Source of the DNA: Ktedonosporobacter rubrisoli
GTDB taxonomy: Bacteria; Chloroflexota; Ktedonobacteria; Ktedonobacterales; Ktedonobacteraceae
Length of the DNA: 64,000 bases
Reading direction: 5' to 3'
NCBI RefSeq assembly: GCF_004208415.1
Contig: NZ_CP035758.1
Coordinates: 2,480,001-2,544,000, forward strand
A program made the position numbers and the translations under genes. The notes beneath the pieces are model-generated. The model did no database searches. It worked only from the letters and a program-made list of their open reading frames with translations, and was not told the DNA's origin. Below, piece after piece: positions 1 through 9,120 of the stretch. How positions within the stretch are numbered: the first letter of the stretch is position 1; each line of letters starts with the position of its first letter.

Positions 1-40
1 GCATTGATAGTTTTTATTATCTCGATTTTATGAGGGAAAA

Positions 41-1630
41 ATGTTCACTGATACATCGCGTCCATTGGGAGGCGGAGGTGCAGGGGGAAATGCACAAACA
101 TCTAAGCTGCAACCAGATCCCAATATGATGCAGCTGCCTTCTGAACGCTGGCCTGCCGGATGGCTGCCAAAGACCCTGCGGACGCGCGATCTGACGATCT
201 TGTGTCTATTTGCTGTTCTCTTGATTACTAATGTACAGCTTGTTGCTGGCGGTGGAGCTGCTGGCTTCCTTTATTGGATGCTGGGCTTTTTCCTGTTCCT
301 GATACCTTCAGCGCTTGTCTGTGCTCAACTCTATCGGTTCTTTCCGGGGGAAGGTGCTGTCTATCTATGGGCAAGGAAAGCCTTTGGAGGCTTCTGGGAC
401 ACCTTTCTCGGCTTCTTTTGTAACTGGTGGCCTGGCGCTATTGGCCTGACTGTCGAAGTTGGCGCTTTTGTTTCGAGCATCCAGGCCTTACATCCTGATT
501 GGCTGGCAGTTTCCTGGCAACAAGGTCTTGCAGAGATTCTGGTCTTATTATTGGCGCAGGCGCTTTGTTTTCTGGATCAGCAGAGGCTGCAGCGCATCTT
601 GAATATTGCCTTCTTTGCCTACGTGAGCATGGTTGCTCTGGTTGGCCTGGCAGGTGTTTTCTGGGTTATCAGTGGTCATCAGTTACAAGGTGATTTTTCT
701 CCACAGGGCTGGCAATTGAGCTCTGCGAACGCGCCGATCTTTGCTACTGTGGTGGTTGCCCTCTTGGGGATTGCGATCCCCCTGAATTTAGGCGCTGAAG
801 TGACCCATGAGCGAAATGGTTATACTTATCTCTTCTGGGGAGTGCTGATTACCATTGTTGGCTATCTCTTTGCCACTTTTGCCATCCTGGCTGTTCTTCC
901 CGCCAAGGATCTGGCTAATCCAGCCTTTCTCGGGCTCGTCTTTCGGCGCGCCTTCGGCCCCGGCCTTGGGGATGCGATTAGTGTTATTAATTATCTTATT
1001 CTGGCTTTCTATTTCGTCTGCGCTACTGCCGCCTACAATTCAATGTTTGCGCGTTTGCTTCTTGTGGCAGGCGTCGATCATCGCCTTCCCAGGCCAATGA
1101 GGAAGTTATCGCCGCGACGTGTGCCCATTAATGCCACCATTGTACAGACCTGTATCAATATCGTCTTTGTGGCAGTGCTCTTTTTTCTGACTCCGAGTGC
1201 TAATGGTTTGTCAACCACTGTCTTTCTGGTGATCATGAATGCTGCTTCGGTAGTCTGGAATATTGCCATGATTGCTTTGTTCCTCTGCGGTATCATCCTG
1301 GGTATTCGTTTTGGTTCCCAATTTAAGCAACGCTGGCTTGTGCCATTTCCAGTGCTTTTGCTGGCTTCGCTGTGTGGAATACTTGCTTCATGTGTGGCTA
1401 TCTACAGTACCTTCTTTGTTGGCTCGCCAGTTCCAAATGTATTGGGCAATGAAGATTGGGTTTTCTGGGTATTGCTAACCGTGCTGGTGAGCCTGGTAAT
1501 CGGGGCCATCTATAGCTTTCTTGCTCCCGAGGCCGAGGACTTGATAGCCCTGCTGCATAGCAATAAGTCGGCTTCTATAGCGCGTAAAGAAGCTCCCAAC
1601 GGGCAGGGTTTTCAAACGCATCAAAGATAG
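41..1630 (+). CDS. APC-family amino acid permease
   Basis: Predicted 529-residue inner-membrane transporter of the amino acid-polyamine-organocation superfamily, probably moving an amino acid or amine by cation symport or antiport. After a polar 40-residue N-terminus with a Gly-rich patch, about 12 to 13 hydrophobic segments run to residue 500. The stretch GEGAVYLWARKAFGG near residue 105 is the conserved region after TM2 of this family. The start follows a GAGGG ribosome binding site. The next gene encodes a second, different permease 83 bases downstream, so the two are probably co-transcribed. The substrate cannot be told from sequence. Family assignment is firm; exact subfamily is not. Confidence 0.85.
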   Translation: MFTDTSRPLGGGGAGGNAQTSKLQPDPNMMQLPSERWPAGWLPKTLRTRDLTILCLFAVLLITNVQLVAGGGAAGFLYWMLGFFLFLIPSALVCAQLYRFFPGEGAVYLWARKAFGGFWDTFLGFFCNWWPGAIGLTVEVGAFVSSIQALHPDWLAVSWQQGLAEILVLLLAQALCFLDQQRLQRILNIAFFAYVSMVALVGLAGVFWVISGHQLQGDFSPQGWQLSSANAPIFATVVVALLGIAIPLNLGAEVTHERNGYTYLFWGVLITIVGYLFATFAILAVLPAKDLANPAFLGLVFRRAFGPGLGDAISVINYLILAFYFVCATAAYNSMFARLLLVAGVDHRLPRPMRKLSPRRVPINATIVQTCINIVFVAVLFFLTPSANGLSTTVFLVIMNAASVVWNIAMIALFLCGIILGIRFGSQFKQRWLVPFPVLLLASLCGILASCVAIYSTFFVGSPVPNVLGNEDWVFWVLLTVLVSLVIGAIYSFLAPEAEDLIALLHSNKSASIARKEAPNGQGFQTHQR

Positions 1631-1713
1631 GATAAGTGTTATGTTTACTGGCCGGAAATTTGGTGTCTGAACAGTTATTACTTTGTCTCTTTTATGCAAA
1701 AGGAAGGGTGACT

Positions 1714-3165
1714 ATGGATCATGTAGACACGCCGCAGGATCTGGCAGAGGATGTACAGGCTGAAGGCCATGCTCTGCGTAAGGGCTCTCTAAGCATTTTT
1801 GATGCCATTGCGCAATCGGTAGCGCTACTCTCGCTTGAGATGGGCATTGCCCTTTCCAGCTCTGTAGCGGCAGGTTCGGCCGGAGCTGCGGCTCCGCTGG
1901 CCTACCTGGTTGCTGGTGTGGCCAGTCTATGCCTGGCCTATGTCATTATTCGTTTTACCAGGCGCATGGCCAGCGCGGGCGGCATCTATACCTATATCGC
2001 GCAGGGCCTGGGGCCGCAGGCAGGCTTTCTGGGAGGCTGGATGTATGGTGGGGCTTTTGCGGTGGGCATCTCTTTCACGCTAGCAATTTCCAGCCTCTTC
2101 TTTGAAACGCTTCTCTCCCATGCGGGTATAAGCTTGCCCTGGTTTGCTATTTTCTGCGTCCTGTTGATAGCTTTGTTTGCCTTTGCCTTTTTTGATATTC
2201 GCCTCTCAACGCGAACTCAGTTGCTGGTTTCGGCGATTGGCACGCTGGCTGTGCTTGCTCTGGCGATCATTATCGTGGCCAGAGGTGGAGCTTCAGGTCT
2301 CTCGCTGGCACCTTTCTCGCCCGCACGTCTGCCGGGCGGCCTTTCCTCGCTCTTTTTTGCCGCCATTATTACCTTTACTGCCTTCATTGGTTTCGAAGCT
2401 GCGGCGGTGCTGGGTGAGGAGACCGCTCGTCCCCGTGTGGCCATTCCGCGCGCGATTCTTGCCGCGATTCTGATTGGGATGGTGTTTTATATTTTTGTCT
2501 CTTTTGCACTCTCGCTGGGATATGGCGTGGATCATGCTCAAGTCTGGGCCAATGATCAAGCGCCGTTAGATACGCTGGCTACGCGCTATGCGGGCCCTTT
2601 CCTGGCAACTCTTATCGATCTGATGGTGGCGATTGGCGCCTTTGTGGCCTCTCTGGCTGGACTTGTGCTCACGACGCGCACAATGTATGCCATGGGGCGC
2701 GATGGTGGATTACCCCGTCAGTTGAGCTGGACACATCCGCGCTATAAGACGCCATGGGTAGCGATTGTCCTTTGCCTGCTCATTACACTTGTTCTGGGTG
2801 CGGCTCTTGGCTTGCCTCTGGGCCCCTTTGCCTATTATGCCTTTGTGGCCACAACAGCTTCATTGGGCATTCTGCTAGCTTATATGCTGGTGGCGCTCTC
2901 GGGAATCGTCTTCTTTCTGCGCTCGCGCAGGCAGACAAAGGCAGGAGGCGTTGCGCTAGTTTTTGACATTCTTCTGCCAATAATCGCTATAATCATTTGT
3001 GGTTATACATTATACAGTTCAGTTTATCCCATCCCGGCTCCTCCGCTGAACTATGCTCCATATCTGGCGGCGGCCTGGTTGCTCATTGGGGTGATCATTC
3101 TGCTCGTGCTCTGGAAAAGGGATGCTGAACGTGTGCGACACTTTGGTAAAATTTTAGGAGAATAA
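1714..3165 (+). CDS. APC-family amino acid permease (second copy)
   Basis: 483-residue transporter with about 12 membrane segments. It starts with a short acidic cytoplasmic tail (MDHVDTPQDLAEDV) and has the typical first helix region SIFDAIAQSVALLS and the GFEAAAVLGEE motif of helix 6. The frame is open upstream to a GTG at 1636, but AAGGAAGG lies 8 bases before the ATG at 1714 and family members begin here. It is only distantly related to the preceding permease, so this is a pair of different porters rather than a recent duplication. The following acetyltransferase starts 3 bases after its stop, suggesting one operon. Substrate unknown; family assignment is firm. Confidence 0.85.
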   Translation: MDHVDTPQDLAEDVQAEGHALRKGSLSIFDAIAQSVALLSLEMGIALSSSVAAGSAGAAAPLAYLVAGVASLCLAYVIIRFTRRMASAGGIYTYIAQGLGPQAGFLGGWMYGGAFAVGISFTLAISSLFFETLLSHAGISLPWFAIFCVLLIALFAFAFFDIRLSTRTQLLVSAIGTLAVLALAIIIVARGGASGLSLAPFSPARLPGGLSSLFFAAIITFTAFIGFEAAAVLGEETARPRVAIPRAILAAILIGMVFYIFVSFALSLGYGVDHAQVWANDQAPLDTLATRYAGPFLATLIDLMVAIGAFVASLAGLVLTTRTMYAMGRDGGLPRQLSWTHPRYKTPWVAIVLCLLITLVLGAALGLPLGPFAYYAFVATTASLGILLAYMLVALSGIVFFLRSRRQTKAGGVALVFDILLPIIAIIICGYTLYSSVYPIPAPPLNYAPYLAAAWLLIGVIILLVLWKRDAERVRHFGKILGE

Positions 3166-3168
3166 CTG

Positions 3169-3999
3169 ATGTATGTTTTATCGTCAACGGCTTCACTTGC
3201 TGAGATTCGACGAGCGATGGAAGAGAATCTGGAAGTGGCATATATGCGCCTGGGGCGCGGTCTGGGAGCCAGATTTACTGTTGATGAGAAAAGCACCCAC
3301 TTTTTCTCGGGCCTTGACGCGCCGTTTGCAAATGGGGTGTTTCGTCTGCACCTGAGAGAAGAGGAGGCCGATGAGCGTATTAACTATATTCTGCAGGCGT
3401 CGCGTCAGGAGCGCGTTCCGACGATCTGGCTGCTAGGCCCTTCGTCTACTCCAGGCGATCTGGAACAACGCCTGCAACGCTATGGCTTGCGAGAGGATGA
3501 GCGGGCGCCCGCGATGCGCGTTGATCTTGCACAGTCTCGCGAGCAGGTAGTTGTACTGCCCGAGGGCTTTAGCATTCAGACAGTGCAGGATGCAACCATG
3601 ATGCAGAGCTGGCTACAGACGTTCGTGGCTGGCTTCGGCTTTCCAGAGCCGGCCGCGAAAATATTCTTGGCGCTAGGTGAGCGCTATGGTTTCGTGCCTT
3701 CCGAGGATGTGCGCTACTATCTCGGCCTGCAGAATGGCGAGCCGGTCAGCACCTCTCTGCTGTTCTATGCTGGTGGCATGGCTGGAGTCTATGGAGTAGC
3801 AACTGTGCCCCAGAAGAGACGGCAGGGCCTGGGGGCGGCGCTGACTCTGCATGCAATGAAGGCTGCGCGGGAAGAAGGCTTTGTCTATGCTACGCTGCAG
3901 GCTACGGAGATGGGCGTGAGCGTCTATCGGCGCCTTGGCTGGCAAGAGGATGGTTCATTCGTAACCTATGTCTCGTCAGCGGAGCAGGGAACGGCCTGA
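3169..3999 (+). CDS. GNAT-family N-acetyltransferase
   Basis: 276-residue cytoplasmic protein. The C-terminal half (about residues 135-270) is a GNAT fold. The acetyl-CoA pyrophosphate loop is RRQGLGAAL, preceded by the strand GVYGVATVP, and the terminal VYRRLGWQEDG motif is typical. The N-terminal 130 residues resemble the degenerate extra domain seen in two-domain GNATs. The start has a GGAGAA ribosome binding site and lies 3 bases after the permease stop, so it is probably translated from the same message. That context might suggest acetylation of an amino-acid-derived compound, but this is only inference. The acceptor substrate is unknown. Confidence 0.8.
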   Translation: MYVLSSTASLAEIRRAMEENLEVAYMRLGRGLGARFTVDEKSTHFFSGLDAPFANGVFRLHLREEEADERINYILQASRQERVPTIWLLGPSSTPGDLEQRLQRYGLREDERAPAMRVDLAQSREQVVVLPEGFSIQTVQDATMMQSWLQTFVAGFGFPEPAAKIFLALGERYGFVPSEDVRYYLGLQNGEPVSTSLLFYAGGMAGVYGVATVPQKRRQGLGAALTLHAMKAAREEGFVYATLQATEMGVSVYRRLGWQEDGSFVTYVSSAEQGTA

Positions 4000-4277
4000 G
4001 CCAGGCTACAGGAATTGTATGTACAGCCAGGTGCGTATGCTAAAAAGAGGAATATAAGCAAGGAAGGCCAGATGAAGGCCTTCCCAGTCCACAGGCAAAC
4101 TGTTAGTTGGGAGCGATGAGGGAGATTGTTAACGAGTTTCAACTATGCACCTTCAGTTGCGCTCTGCTTATGTAAGGCGAGAAATGTGCTTGTATCGTGG
4201 CGCCCTCTCTTGCTTGGGCATGGTGCTAGCGATGCGTTGCTGTCAATCAGCACGAATGTGGAAAGGAAAAGTGCACT

Positions 4278-4751
4278 TTGGAACAACTGGCATTTCAGGA
4301 TGTTTTCTCGGGCGATCTCAGTCAGTGCTGGGGATGTGGTTGTCACAATCCGCATGGCCTTCAGATCAAGTCGTATTGGGCAGAGGAGGGCCAGGAAACA
4401 ATTTGCACCTGGCAACCCCAGGATCAGCATACTGCGGCTTGGCTCAATGTCCTCTCAGGTGGCATTATTGCCTCTCTCATTGATTGCCATAGCGTCTCTA
4501 CTGCGATGATGGTGGCCTTGCACGATGCTGGCTATGCATGGACGAGCGAGCCGCCGGTTATTTATATTACGGCTTCGTTACAGGTGACCTATCTCAAACC
4601 AACGCCGATGACCAGTCCTGTCACGATCCGCGCTCGGGTCACGGAGAAGGGCAAGAAAAAGATGCTAGTACAGAGCTCGCTCTTTGCCCAGGATGAGCTT
4701 TGCGCACGGGGAGAAGTTGTCGCTGTGCGCTACACGCCAGCCACGCAGTAG
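4278..4751 (+). CDS. PaaI/YbgC-type hotdog thioesterase
   Basis: 157-residue protein with a hotdog fold. The N-terminal CWGCGCHNPHGLQIK matches the CxGCGxxNPxGL element of PaaI-like acyl-CoA thioesterases. The central LSGGIIASLIDCHS contains the conserved Gly-Gly helix with an acidic residue (Asp) in the active-site region, and VTYLKPTPM is the usual strand after it. The likely reaction is hydrolysis of an acyl-CoA thioester in the cytoplasm. The start codon is TTG, preceded by GGAAAGGAAAA at a good distance; no ATG upstream fits. It stands alone between the acetyltransferase and the epoxide hydrolase. Substrate chain type is unknown. Confidence 0.78.
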   Translation: MEQLAFQDVFSGDLSQCWGCGCHNPHGLQIKSYWAEEGQETICTWQPQDQHTAAWLNVLSGGIIASLIDCHSVSTAMMVALHDAGYAWTSEPPVIYITASLQVTYLKPTPMTSPVTIRARVTEKGKKKMLVQSSLFAQDELCARGEVVAVRYTPATQ

Positions 4752-4858
4752 CCAGCTTATTGTGTACAAGCCTCAAAAAGGGGATCAATCTTGTCCTCCT
4801 TTCAGGATATACTGTCTTTGTAAATAAAAAAGTGCTCACTAAGGAGGACAATACACAG

Positions 4859-5995
4859 ATGAGTGTGCAACCATTTAAAATAAATGTTCCGCAGGAGACG
4901 TTAGATGATTTGCACGAGCGTCTGGCGCATACGCGCTGGATCAATGCGGCGCCGGGAGATGGCTGGACCTATGGCATAGAGCTTGCATATATGCAAGAAC
5001 TTATGCAGCATTGGCAGCATAGCTATGACTGGCGCAAACAGGAGGCTGCGCTCAATCGCTTTGCCCAGTTTCGCGCCGAAGTAGATGGCGTGGGCATCCA
5101 CTTTATTCACGAGCGAGGGAAAGGACCGAATCCCACTCCACTCTTGCTAATTCATGGCTTCCCCGATTCTTTCTACCGCTATCATAAGGTGATTGAGCGC
5201 CTTACCGATCCTGCCAAATTTGGGGGCGACCCAAATGTCTCATTTGATGTGGTTGTGCCATCTATTCCTGGCACGGGCTTTTCTGATCCTGTGACGCTGG
5301 ATGACGATGTTAATGCCGATCTCTTTGCCAAACTGATGACCCAGGAACTCGGTTACACAAAATTTGTCTCGGCTGGTGGAGACCATGGAACCGTGATCAC
5401 GCAATCTCTGGCCCGCCGCTATCCAGCAATCCTCAGCGGTATTCATCTGACCGATGTGGGCTATCCCGATCAGAATACTGACTTTTCAACGCTCTCGCCA
5501 GCTGAGATGGAGATGGCTCAATGGGTACAAAAATGGTTTATGGAGGAAGGGCTTGGCGTGAACATGATCATGGCAACCAAGCCGCAAACCCTGGCTTATG
5601 GTCTCAACGATTCGCCTGTTGCCCTCGCCTCCTGGCTAATCGGTTATGGCAGTAGCGGACAGAAGGGGAAAGAGGAGCTTAAAACGCGTTTCAGCGCTGA
5701 TGAACTCCTGACCAATGTGATGATTTACTGGGTGACCCAGACTATTCACTCAGCCGCGCGCGGCTACTTTGTTTCCATGCGTCATCAAGGGAACTATGCT
5801 CCCAGTACAGCCGTGCCAGCCGCTGTGGCCCATTGCCCCTATGATCCGCCTTTGCCCCGCGCGTGGGCAGCGCGGCATGTCAATCTTGTGCATTTTACCG
5901 ATTTTCCTCGCGGCGGCCACTTTATGGCCTGGGAAGAGCCGGAGCTCTATGCTCGGGATCTACAGGATTTTGTGAGCCAGCTGCGCAAAGCCTGA
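4859..5995 (+). CDS. epoxide hydrolase (alpha/beta hydrolase with EHN domain)
   Basis: 378-residue enzyme expected to open epoxides to diols. Residues 1-110 form the epoxide-hydrolase N-terminal domain (PFKINVPQETLDDLHERLAHTRW). The oxyanion motif HGFPDSFYRYHK is at 99-110, and the nucleophile Asp175 sits in AGGDHGTVI where homologues have GGDWG. A C-terminal His in PRGGHFMAWEEPE completes the triad. The frame is open further upstream, but AAGGAGG lies just before the ATG at 4859 and the family N-terminus begins here. It is a single gene, convergent with the GrpB gene. Juvenile-hormone-type epoxide hydrolases are the nearest characterised relatives; the natural substrate is not predictable. 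Confidence 0.88.
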   Translation: MSVQPFKINVPQETLDDLHERLAHTRWINAAPGDGWTYGIELAYMQELMQHWQHSYDWRKQEAALNRFAQFRAEVDGVGIHFIHERGKGPNPTPLLLIHGFPDSFYRYHKVIERLTDPAKFGGDPNVSFDVVVPSIPGTGFSDPVTLDDDVNADLFAKLMTQELGYTKFVSAGGDHGTVITQSLARRYPAILSGIHLTDVGYPDQNTDFSTLSPAEMEMAQWVQKWFMEEGLGVNMIMATKPQTLAYGLNDSPVALASWLIGYGSSGQKGKEELKTRFSADELLTNVMIYWVTQTIHSAARGYFVSMRHQGNYAPSTAVPAAVAHCPYDPPLPRAWAARHVNLVHFTDFPRGGHFMAWEEPELYARDLQDFVSQLRKA

Positions 5996-5996
5996 C

Positions 5997-6028
5997 GCGT
6001 TTCGCGGGGCGCTGAAAACATGAAACGC
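5997..6028. terminator. possible bidirectional terminator hairpin
   Basis: GCGTTTC at 5997-6003 pairs exactly with GAAACGC at 6022-6028 around an 18-base loop, between two convergent genes. There is no long T-run, so it is a candidate only. Confidence 0.35.
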
Positions 6029-6050
6029 CAATAGGTTGGTTGGGAGAGAC

Positions 6051-6671
6051 TTAGCCGTGGATCTCTCGTTGAGCCCGCGCAAGGATCTCCTCAACCACAG
6101 CGGTTTTGGCATCGGCATAGTTTTGCATGTACTTCCAGTTCTGGCGCGCGAGCTCCCACTTGGTGCGTTCATAGAGCTGGCGGTCTACGGGATGGCTGCG
6201 CAGCCAGTTGCGGAAGAGTAACATGCGCTCGATCTCCGGGCAGCCCAGCGTGAAGACATGCAGGTTGAGGTCCGGGTTTGCTCCTTTGAACATGCGATGC
6301 TCATACCAATCGGGTTCGCGAATGCTTAGCACATAGCCAGCGGCTTGCAGGGCCGGTGCATAAGCCGCCTCATCTGCCGAGTCAGCTAGTGCGAGTAATA
6401 TATCGATTCTCGGCTTGGCGGCTAGCCCTGGCACTGAAGTCGAGCCGACGTGCTCAAGCAATAAAACTTGCTTGCCAAGTGCGCTACGAATGCGCTCAGC
6501 CTCGTGCTCAAAGAACTGGGGCCACGCAGGATCGTAGCCTATAATTTGAATAGACCCGCTCAGCACTTGCGGTTCCCCCAGCGTAACCGCGCGAAGCTGC
6601 TCCTCGGTCGTCGTTCTGCTGGTTTCTAGTGGCAGATCACCTTCGGCTTGCGAATGATCGTTCTCAGGCAT
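6051..6671 (-). CDS. GrpB family protein (UPF0157)
   Basis: About 206 residues. From residue 45 on it matches GrpB/UPF0157: IIGYDPAWPQFFEHEAERIRSAL followed by LLEHVGSTSVPGLAAKPRIDIL, which places it in the nucleotidyltransferase-like superfamily through the GSTSVPG and D-I-L motifs. The C-terminus ends in the usual conserved YxxxKxxxV stretch. Members are of uncertain biochemical role and are sometimes linked to CoaE-type kinases. The N-terminal 40 residues are an acidic extension. Two ATGs lie two codons apart; the second (6671) is better spaced from AAGGAG. It is convergent with the epoxide hydrolase gene. Confidence 0.82.
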   Translation of the reverse strand: MPENDHSQAEGDLPLETSRTTTEEQLRAVTLGEPQVLSGSIQIIGYDPAWPQFFEHEAERIRSALGKQVLLLEHVGSTSVPGLAAKPRIDILLALADSADEAAYAPALQAAGYVLSIREPDWYEHRMFKGANPDLNLHVFTLGCPEIERMLLFRNWLRSHPVDRQLYERTKWELARQNWKYMQNYADAKTAVVEEILARAQREIHG

Positions 6672-6766
6672 ACCCATCTCCTTCCAAATTTCATCTTATT
6701 ATTATTTTAGGAGGAGAAAGGAAGAACTTGAACAACTCTTTAGCCTTTTTCTTCCTATGTAAAGAA

Positions 6767-7888
6767 CTAGTACTCATTGGGGCCTTCTAAAGCTTCGTTT
6801 AGCTCCCATTCCGCCTTGCTGTATTTGGTAACTTGTTGATACATGTACCGCTTAATAGCGTAAATTCTCTCTAAGCGCCTATTGTGACCATGCTCTCTGC
6901 TATATGTTGCAGCCTGTATTGCAAGTGGTGTAGCATTTCTTACATCTCCCTCACGTACTAATATTTCTGCTCGCGCTACCTTCATGAGTATTTCCGATGA
7001 CTTTGTTGGGTTCCGATATTTTTCTGCCTGGTCAATGTAGTCAAGAGCTCTTTGGGTTTTCCCTAATCTGCAAAAGCTCTTTGCATACTCTTCGAATACA
7101 TAACCTAGATTGAATTGCCTAACTGAATTGTTTTGCTGGTCGATAGAGCGAGCCAGGTCTTCAGCCTCTTTAATAGTTCTATCAAAATTCTCTAGTTTAT
7201 ATCCTTGCATGTAGGTGCGTGCTAACAATTGGAGTGCGTTTCCTTGTGCTGCCTTATCTGCAAGCGGTGTGGTATCCCGTGCTCTTTCAAGATAGTGAAT
7301 AGCGTTTGCAATGTCACCTTTACGCCTCAACATATCACCCTGGTACGCAAGAGAGATGTTGATGAGTGTATCATCTTTCAATTGCTGTGCGAAATACTCC
7401 ATTTGCTGATAGTAATAGAGTATGTGTCCTACCTCTTCAGTCTTGAGGGAAAGAGATGCCGCATGTGCAGTCGCGTGATACATCCGGGCAAGTGTTCGGA
7501 GCGCCAGTATATCGCTTGTTCCAGTATGTTGGCTTGCTTCTAGGATGAGATTTTCAGCGACAGCATAAGCCTCATCAACATGGGCCTTATCAACCAAGTT
7601 CCAGATGCGGTCAACCTTTGTATCGATCTCGTCAAGTCGAATTGGTGCATAGATAGAGGTAGCTATCCCCAAATCTTTGTATGGAATACCCAGCCGATCC
7701 GCAATACGCTTGAGTTCTCGTGTATCAGTGAGCTGTGTTTCTGCATTTTCCCAACGGCGTATTTGTCGGGTATCCTCGTCAAGCAAGGCAGCTAGCTGTT
7801 CCTGGGTGAACTTGTGCTGATCCCTGTAGATTTTTAACGCTCGCCCTAGTGCTGTAGGTGGACGTGGCTTGGCGTCTCTTCCTGACAT
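6767..7888 (-). CDS. HTH-XRE regulator with C-terminal TPR repeats
   Basis: 373-residue cytoplasmic regulator. Residues 12-70 are a Cro/CI-type helix-turn-helix (ALKIYRDQHKFTQEQLAALLDEDTRQIRRWENAE). Residues 95-373 are helical repeats typical of TPR sensor domains, for example AIHYLERARDTTPLADKAAQGNALQLLARTY. This layout is that of peptide- or protein-sensing transcription factors, though no ligand is evident. The ATG follows GAGGG. It is divergent from three small genes beginning at 8057, so the region 7889-8056 probably holds both promoters and its own operator. Wobble positions here are more AT-rich than in most neighbours, which may point to separate ancestry. Confidence 0.8.
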   Translation of the reverse strand: MSGRDAKPRPPTALGRALKIYRDQHKFTQEQLAALLDEDTRQIRRWENAETQLTDTRELKRIADRLGIPYKDLGIATSIYAPIRLDEIDTKVDRIWNLVDKAHVDEAYAVAENLILEASQHTGTSDILALRTLARMYHATAHAASLSLKTEEVGHILYYYQQMEYFAQQLKDDTLINISLAYQGDMLRRKGDIANAIHYLERARDTTPLADKAAQGNALQLLARTYMQGYKLENFDRTIKEAEDLARSIDQQNNSVRQFNLGYVFEEYAKSFCRLGKTQRALDYIDQAEKYRNPTKSSEILMKVARAEILVREGDVRNATPLAIQAATYSREHGHNRRLERIYAIKRYMYQQVTKYSKAEWELNEALEGPNEY

Positions 7889-8056
7889 AGCTTACCCTCT
7901 TTTATTTGTGTAACGCCCGCTAATAGGCAAAATTTGTCCTTCACTTTTCCAGCTATCTCAACCACAATATAAGCAGATATATCGAGCATATTATAGGTTA
8001 TCAGACAGAGATTAGCAACCGGTTGCTCTATGCTCTTTCACTGTGGGAGAGGAAAA

Positions 8057-8275
8057 ATGAAGGAGAATACTAGCGAAGTGGTACAGCTTTTAGATCGTAT
8101 AGATCAGGAATATCAAGCGGCTCAATGGGCACTAAAGGGGCTGGCGTATGGGACTGCGCGACACGATTTTATCAATGAGCGGCTAGTAAACCTACAAGCA
8201 TTACATGAGCAGATCATAGAGCAGGTAGGGCCTGATGCTGCTCCTCAATTGATTGCGCGCGCTTACTCCTCTTAA
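8057..8275 (+). CDS. small hypothetical protein, 72 aa
   Basis: Not recognised. It starts MKENTSEVVQLLDRIDQ and is predicted almost entirely helical and acidic, with no signal peptide, membrane segment or cysteine. The ATG follows GAGAGGAAAA, a good ribosome binding site; a longer frame from 8030 lacks one. It is the first of three small same-strand genes divergent from the HTH-TPR regulator, which makes it a plausible target or partner of that regulator. Confidence 0.6.
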   Translation: MKENTSEVVQLLDRIDQEYQAAQWALKGLAYGTARHDFINERLVNLQALHEQIIEQVGPDAAPQLIARAYSS

Positions 8276-8391
8276 GATCTCCATCCTTGAATGGGCCGCT
8301 GTACAAGAAGAGAAAAAAGGCTGGAAGGGAGGAACAGAAGTGTATCACATGATGATGTACCTGTGCTCGCGTAATGAGGGAAAAGATAGGG

Positions 8392-8646
8392 ATGATGGAG
8401 CTTGATATCAGCCAACAAGATACGCTTCCACTGCCGTTACTAGATAGCCTTCGGGCATATATGGAGAGGCATCATTTGACCTGGGTCGCTGTGGCGCGAC
8501 TCTCAGGTGTGAGAGTTATCACTGTATGGCGAATGTGGTCTGACTTGCCGGTTTCTACGGCGGATGCCATGCGGGTACGGGTCGCTGTCCAGTGCTTCAC
8601 AGGATATGCGTATCTCGGTCCGCTTCTGACCTATGAACTGCTATGA
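8392..8646 (+). CDS. small HTH-like protein, about 84 aa
   Basis: Short protein whose middle, LRAYMERHHLTWVAVARLSGVRVITVWRMW, looks like a helix-turn-helix with the pattern A-ARLSGV-ITVWR, similar to XRE domains. No other domain is present. ATGs at 8374, 8392 and 8395 are all in frame. The 8392 codon sits 11 bases after GAGGG and is preferred because the next gene uses the same GAGGGAAAA signal. Possibly a DNA-binding accessory to the HTH-TPR protein encoded on the other strand; this is inference from position. Confidence 0.55.
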   Translation: MMELDISQQDTLPLPLLDSLRAYMERHHLTWVAVARLSGVRVITVWRMWSDLPVSTADAMRVRVAVQCFTGYAYLGPLLTYELL

Positions 8647-8665
8647 GAGAGGATGAGGGAAAATC

Positions 8666-9049
8666 ATGAGTGGCACGTTTGATAACAGGAAAAGGGAAGC
8701 TGCATCTTCCCAGCACCCCCAAACGGAAACGATTTCCCTGGTAGTGGATCGACACGCGATTCATGAGCATGTGCTTGCACTTATCGCAGACCAAAAACAA
8801 ACATGGATCACGTATGAACCCTGGGGCGGGACGCATTGGCGTGTTCACATTCGGGGTTCTGGGCGCGCTGTCTCTCAAGATGAGGTGCCAGATCTTCTTA
8901 CCGCAATGCAAGATGCGCATGCAGTACTGATTCTGAAATCGTGCATTATGCCGCAATTGCTATTTCTGCAAAGCCCCTCTGGCCGCCTGCTCTATGGGGA
9001 AGATTTGTTGTGGCGGCAACGGTCTTTTTTAACGATTGCTCCTGAGTAA
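8666..9049 (+). CDS. hypothetical protein, 127 aa
   Basis: No family recognised. A polar N-terminus of about 20 residues is followed by a compact alpha/beta pattern (ETISLVVDRHAIHEHVLALIADQKQTWITYEP) and a C-terminal hydrophobic strand region. There is no signal peptide or membrane helix, so it is probably cytoplasmic. It begins 20 bases after the previous gene with GAGGG before the ATG, so the three small genes likely form one operon, closed by the strong hairpin at 9091-9116. Confidence 0.6.
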   Translation: MSGTFDNRKREAASSQHPQTETISLVVDRHAIHEHVLALIADQKQTWITYEPWGGTHWRVHIRGSGRAVSQDEVPDLLTAMQDAHAVLILKSCIMPQLLFLQSPSGRLLYGEDLLWRQRSFLTIAPE

Positions 9050-9090
9050 GGATTTACAACCCTTTGCACTAGTGGATGGTTTAGGTGAGA

Positions 9091-9116
9091 GCAAGAGGAG
9101 TCTTTGCTCCTCTTGC
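9091..9116. terminator. bidirectional terminator
   Basis: A perfect 10-bp stem, GCAAGAGGAG (9091-9100) and CTCCTCTTGC (9107-9116), with a 6-base loop, lies between two convergent genes. There is no long T-run on either side, but position and symmetry support a shared terminator. Confidence 0.7.
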
Positions 9117-9120
9117 CTCC

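Noticed and set aside
4062..4084. GGAAGGCC/GGCCTTCC hairpin as a terminator after the acetyltransferase gene
   Set aside because: Perfect 8-bp stem but no T-run on either strand and 60 bases after the stop; kept only as an observation.
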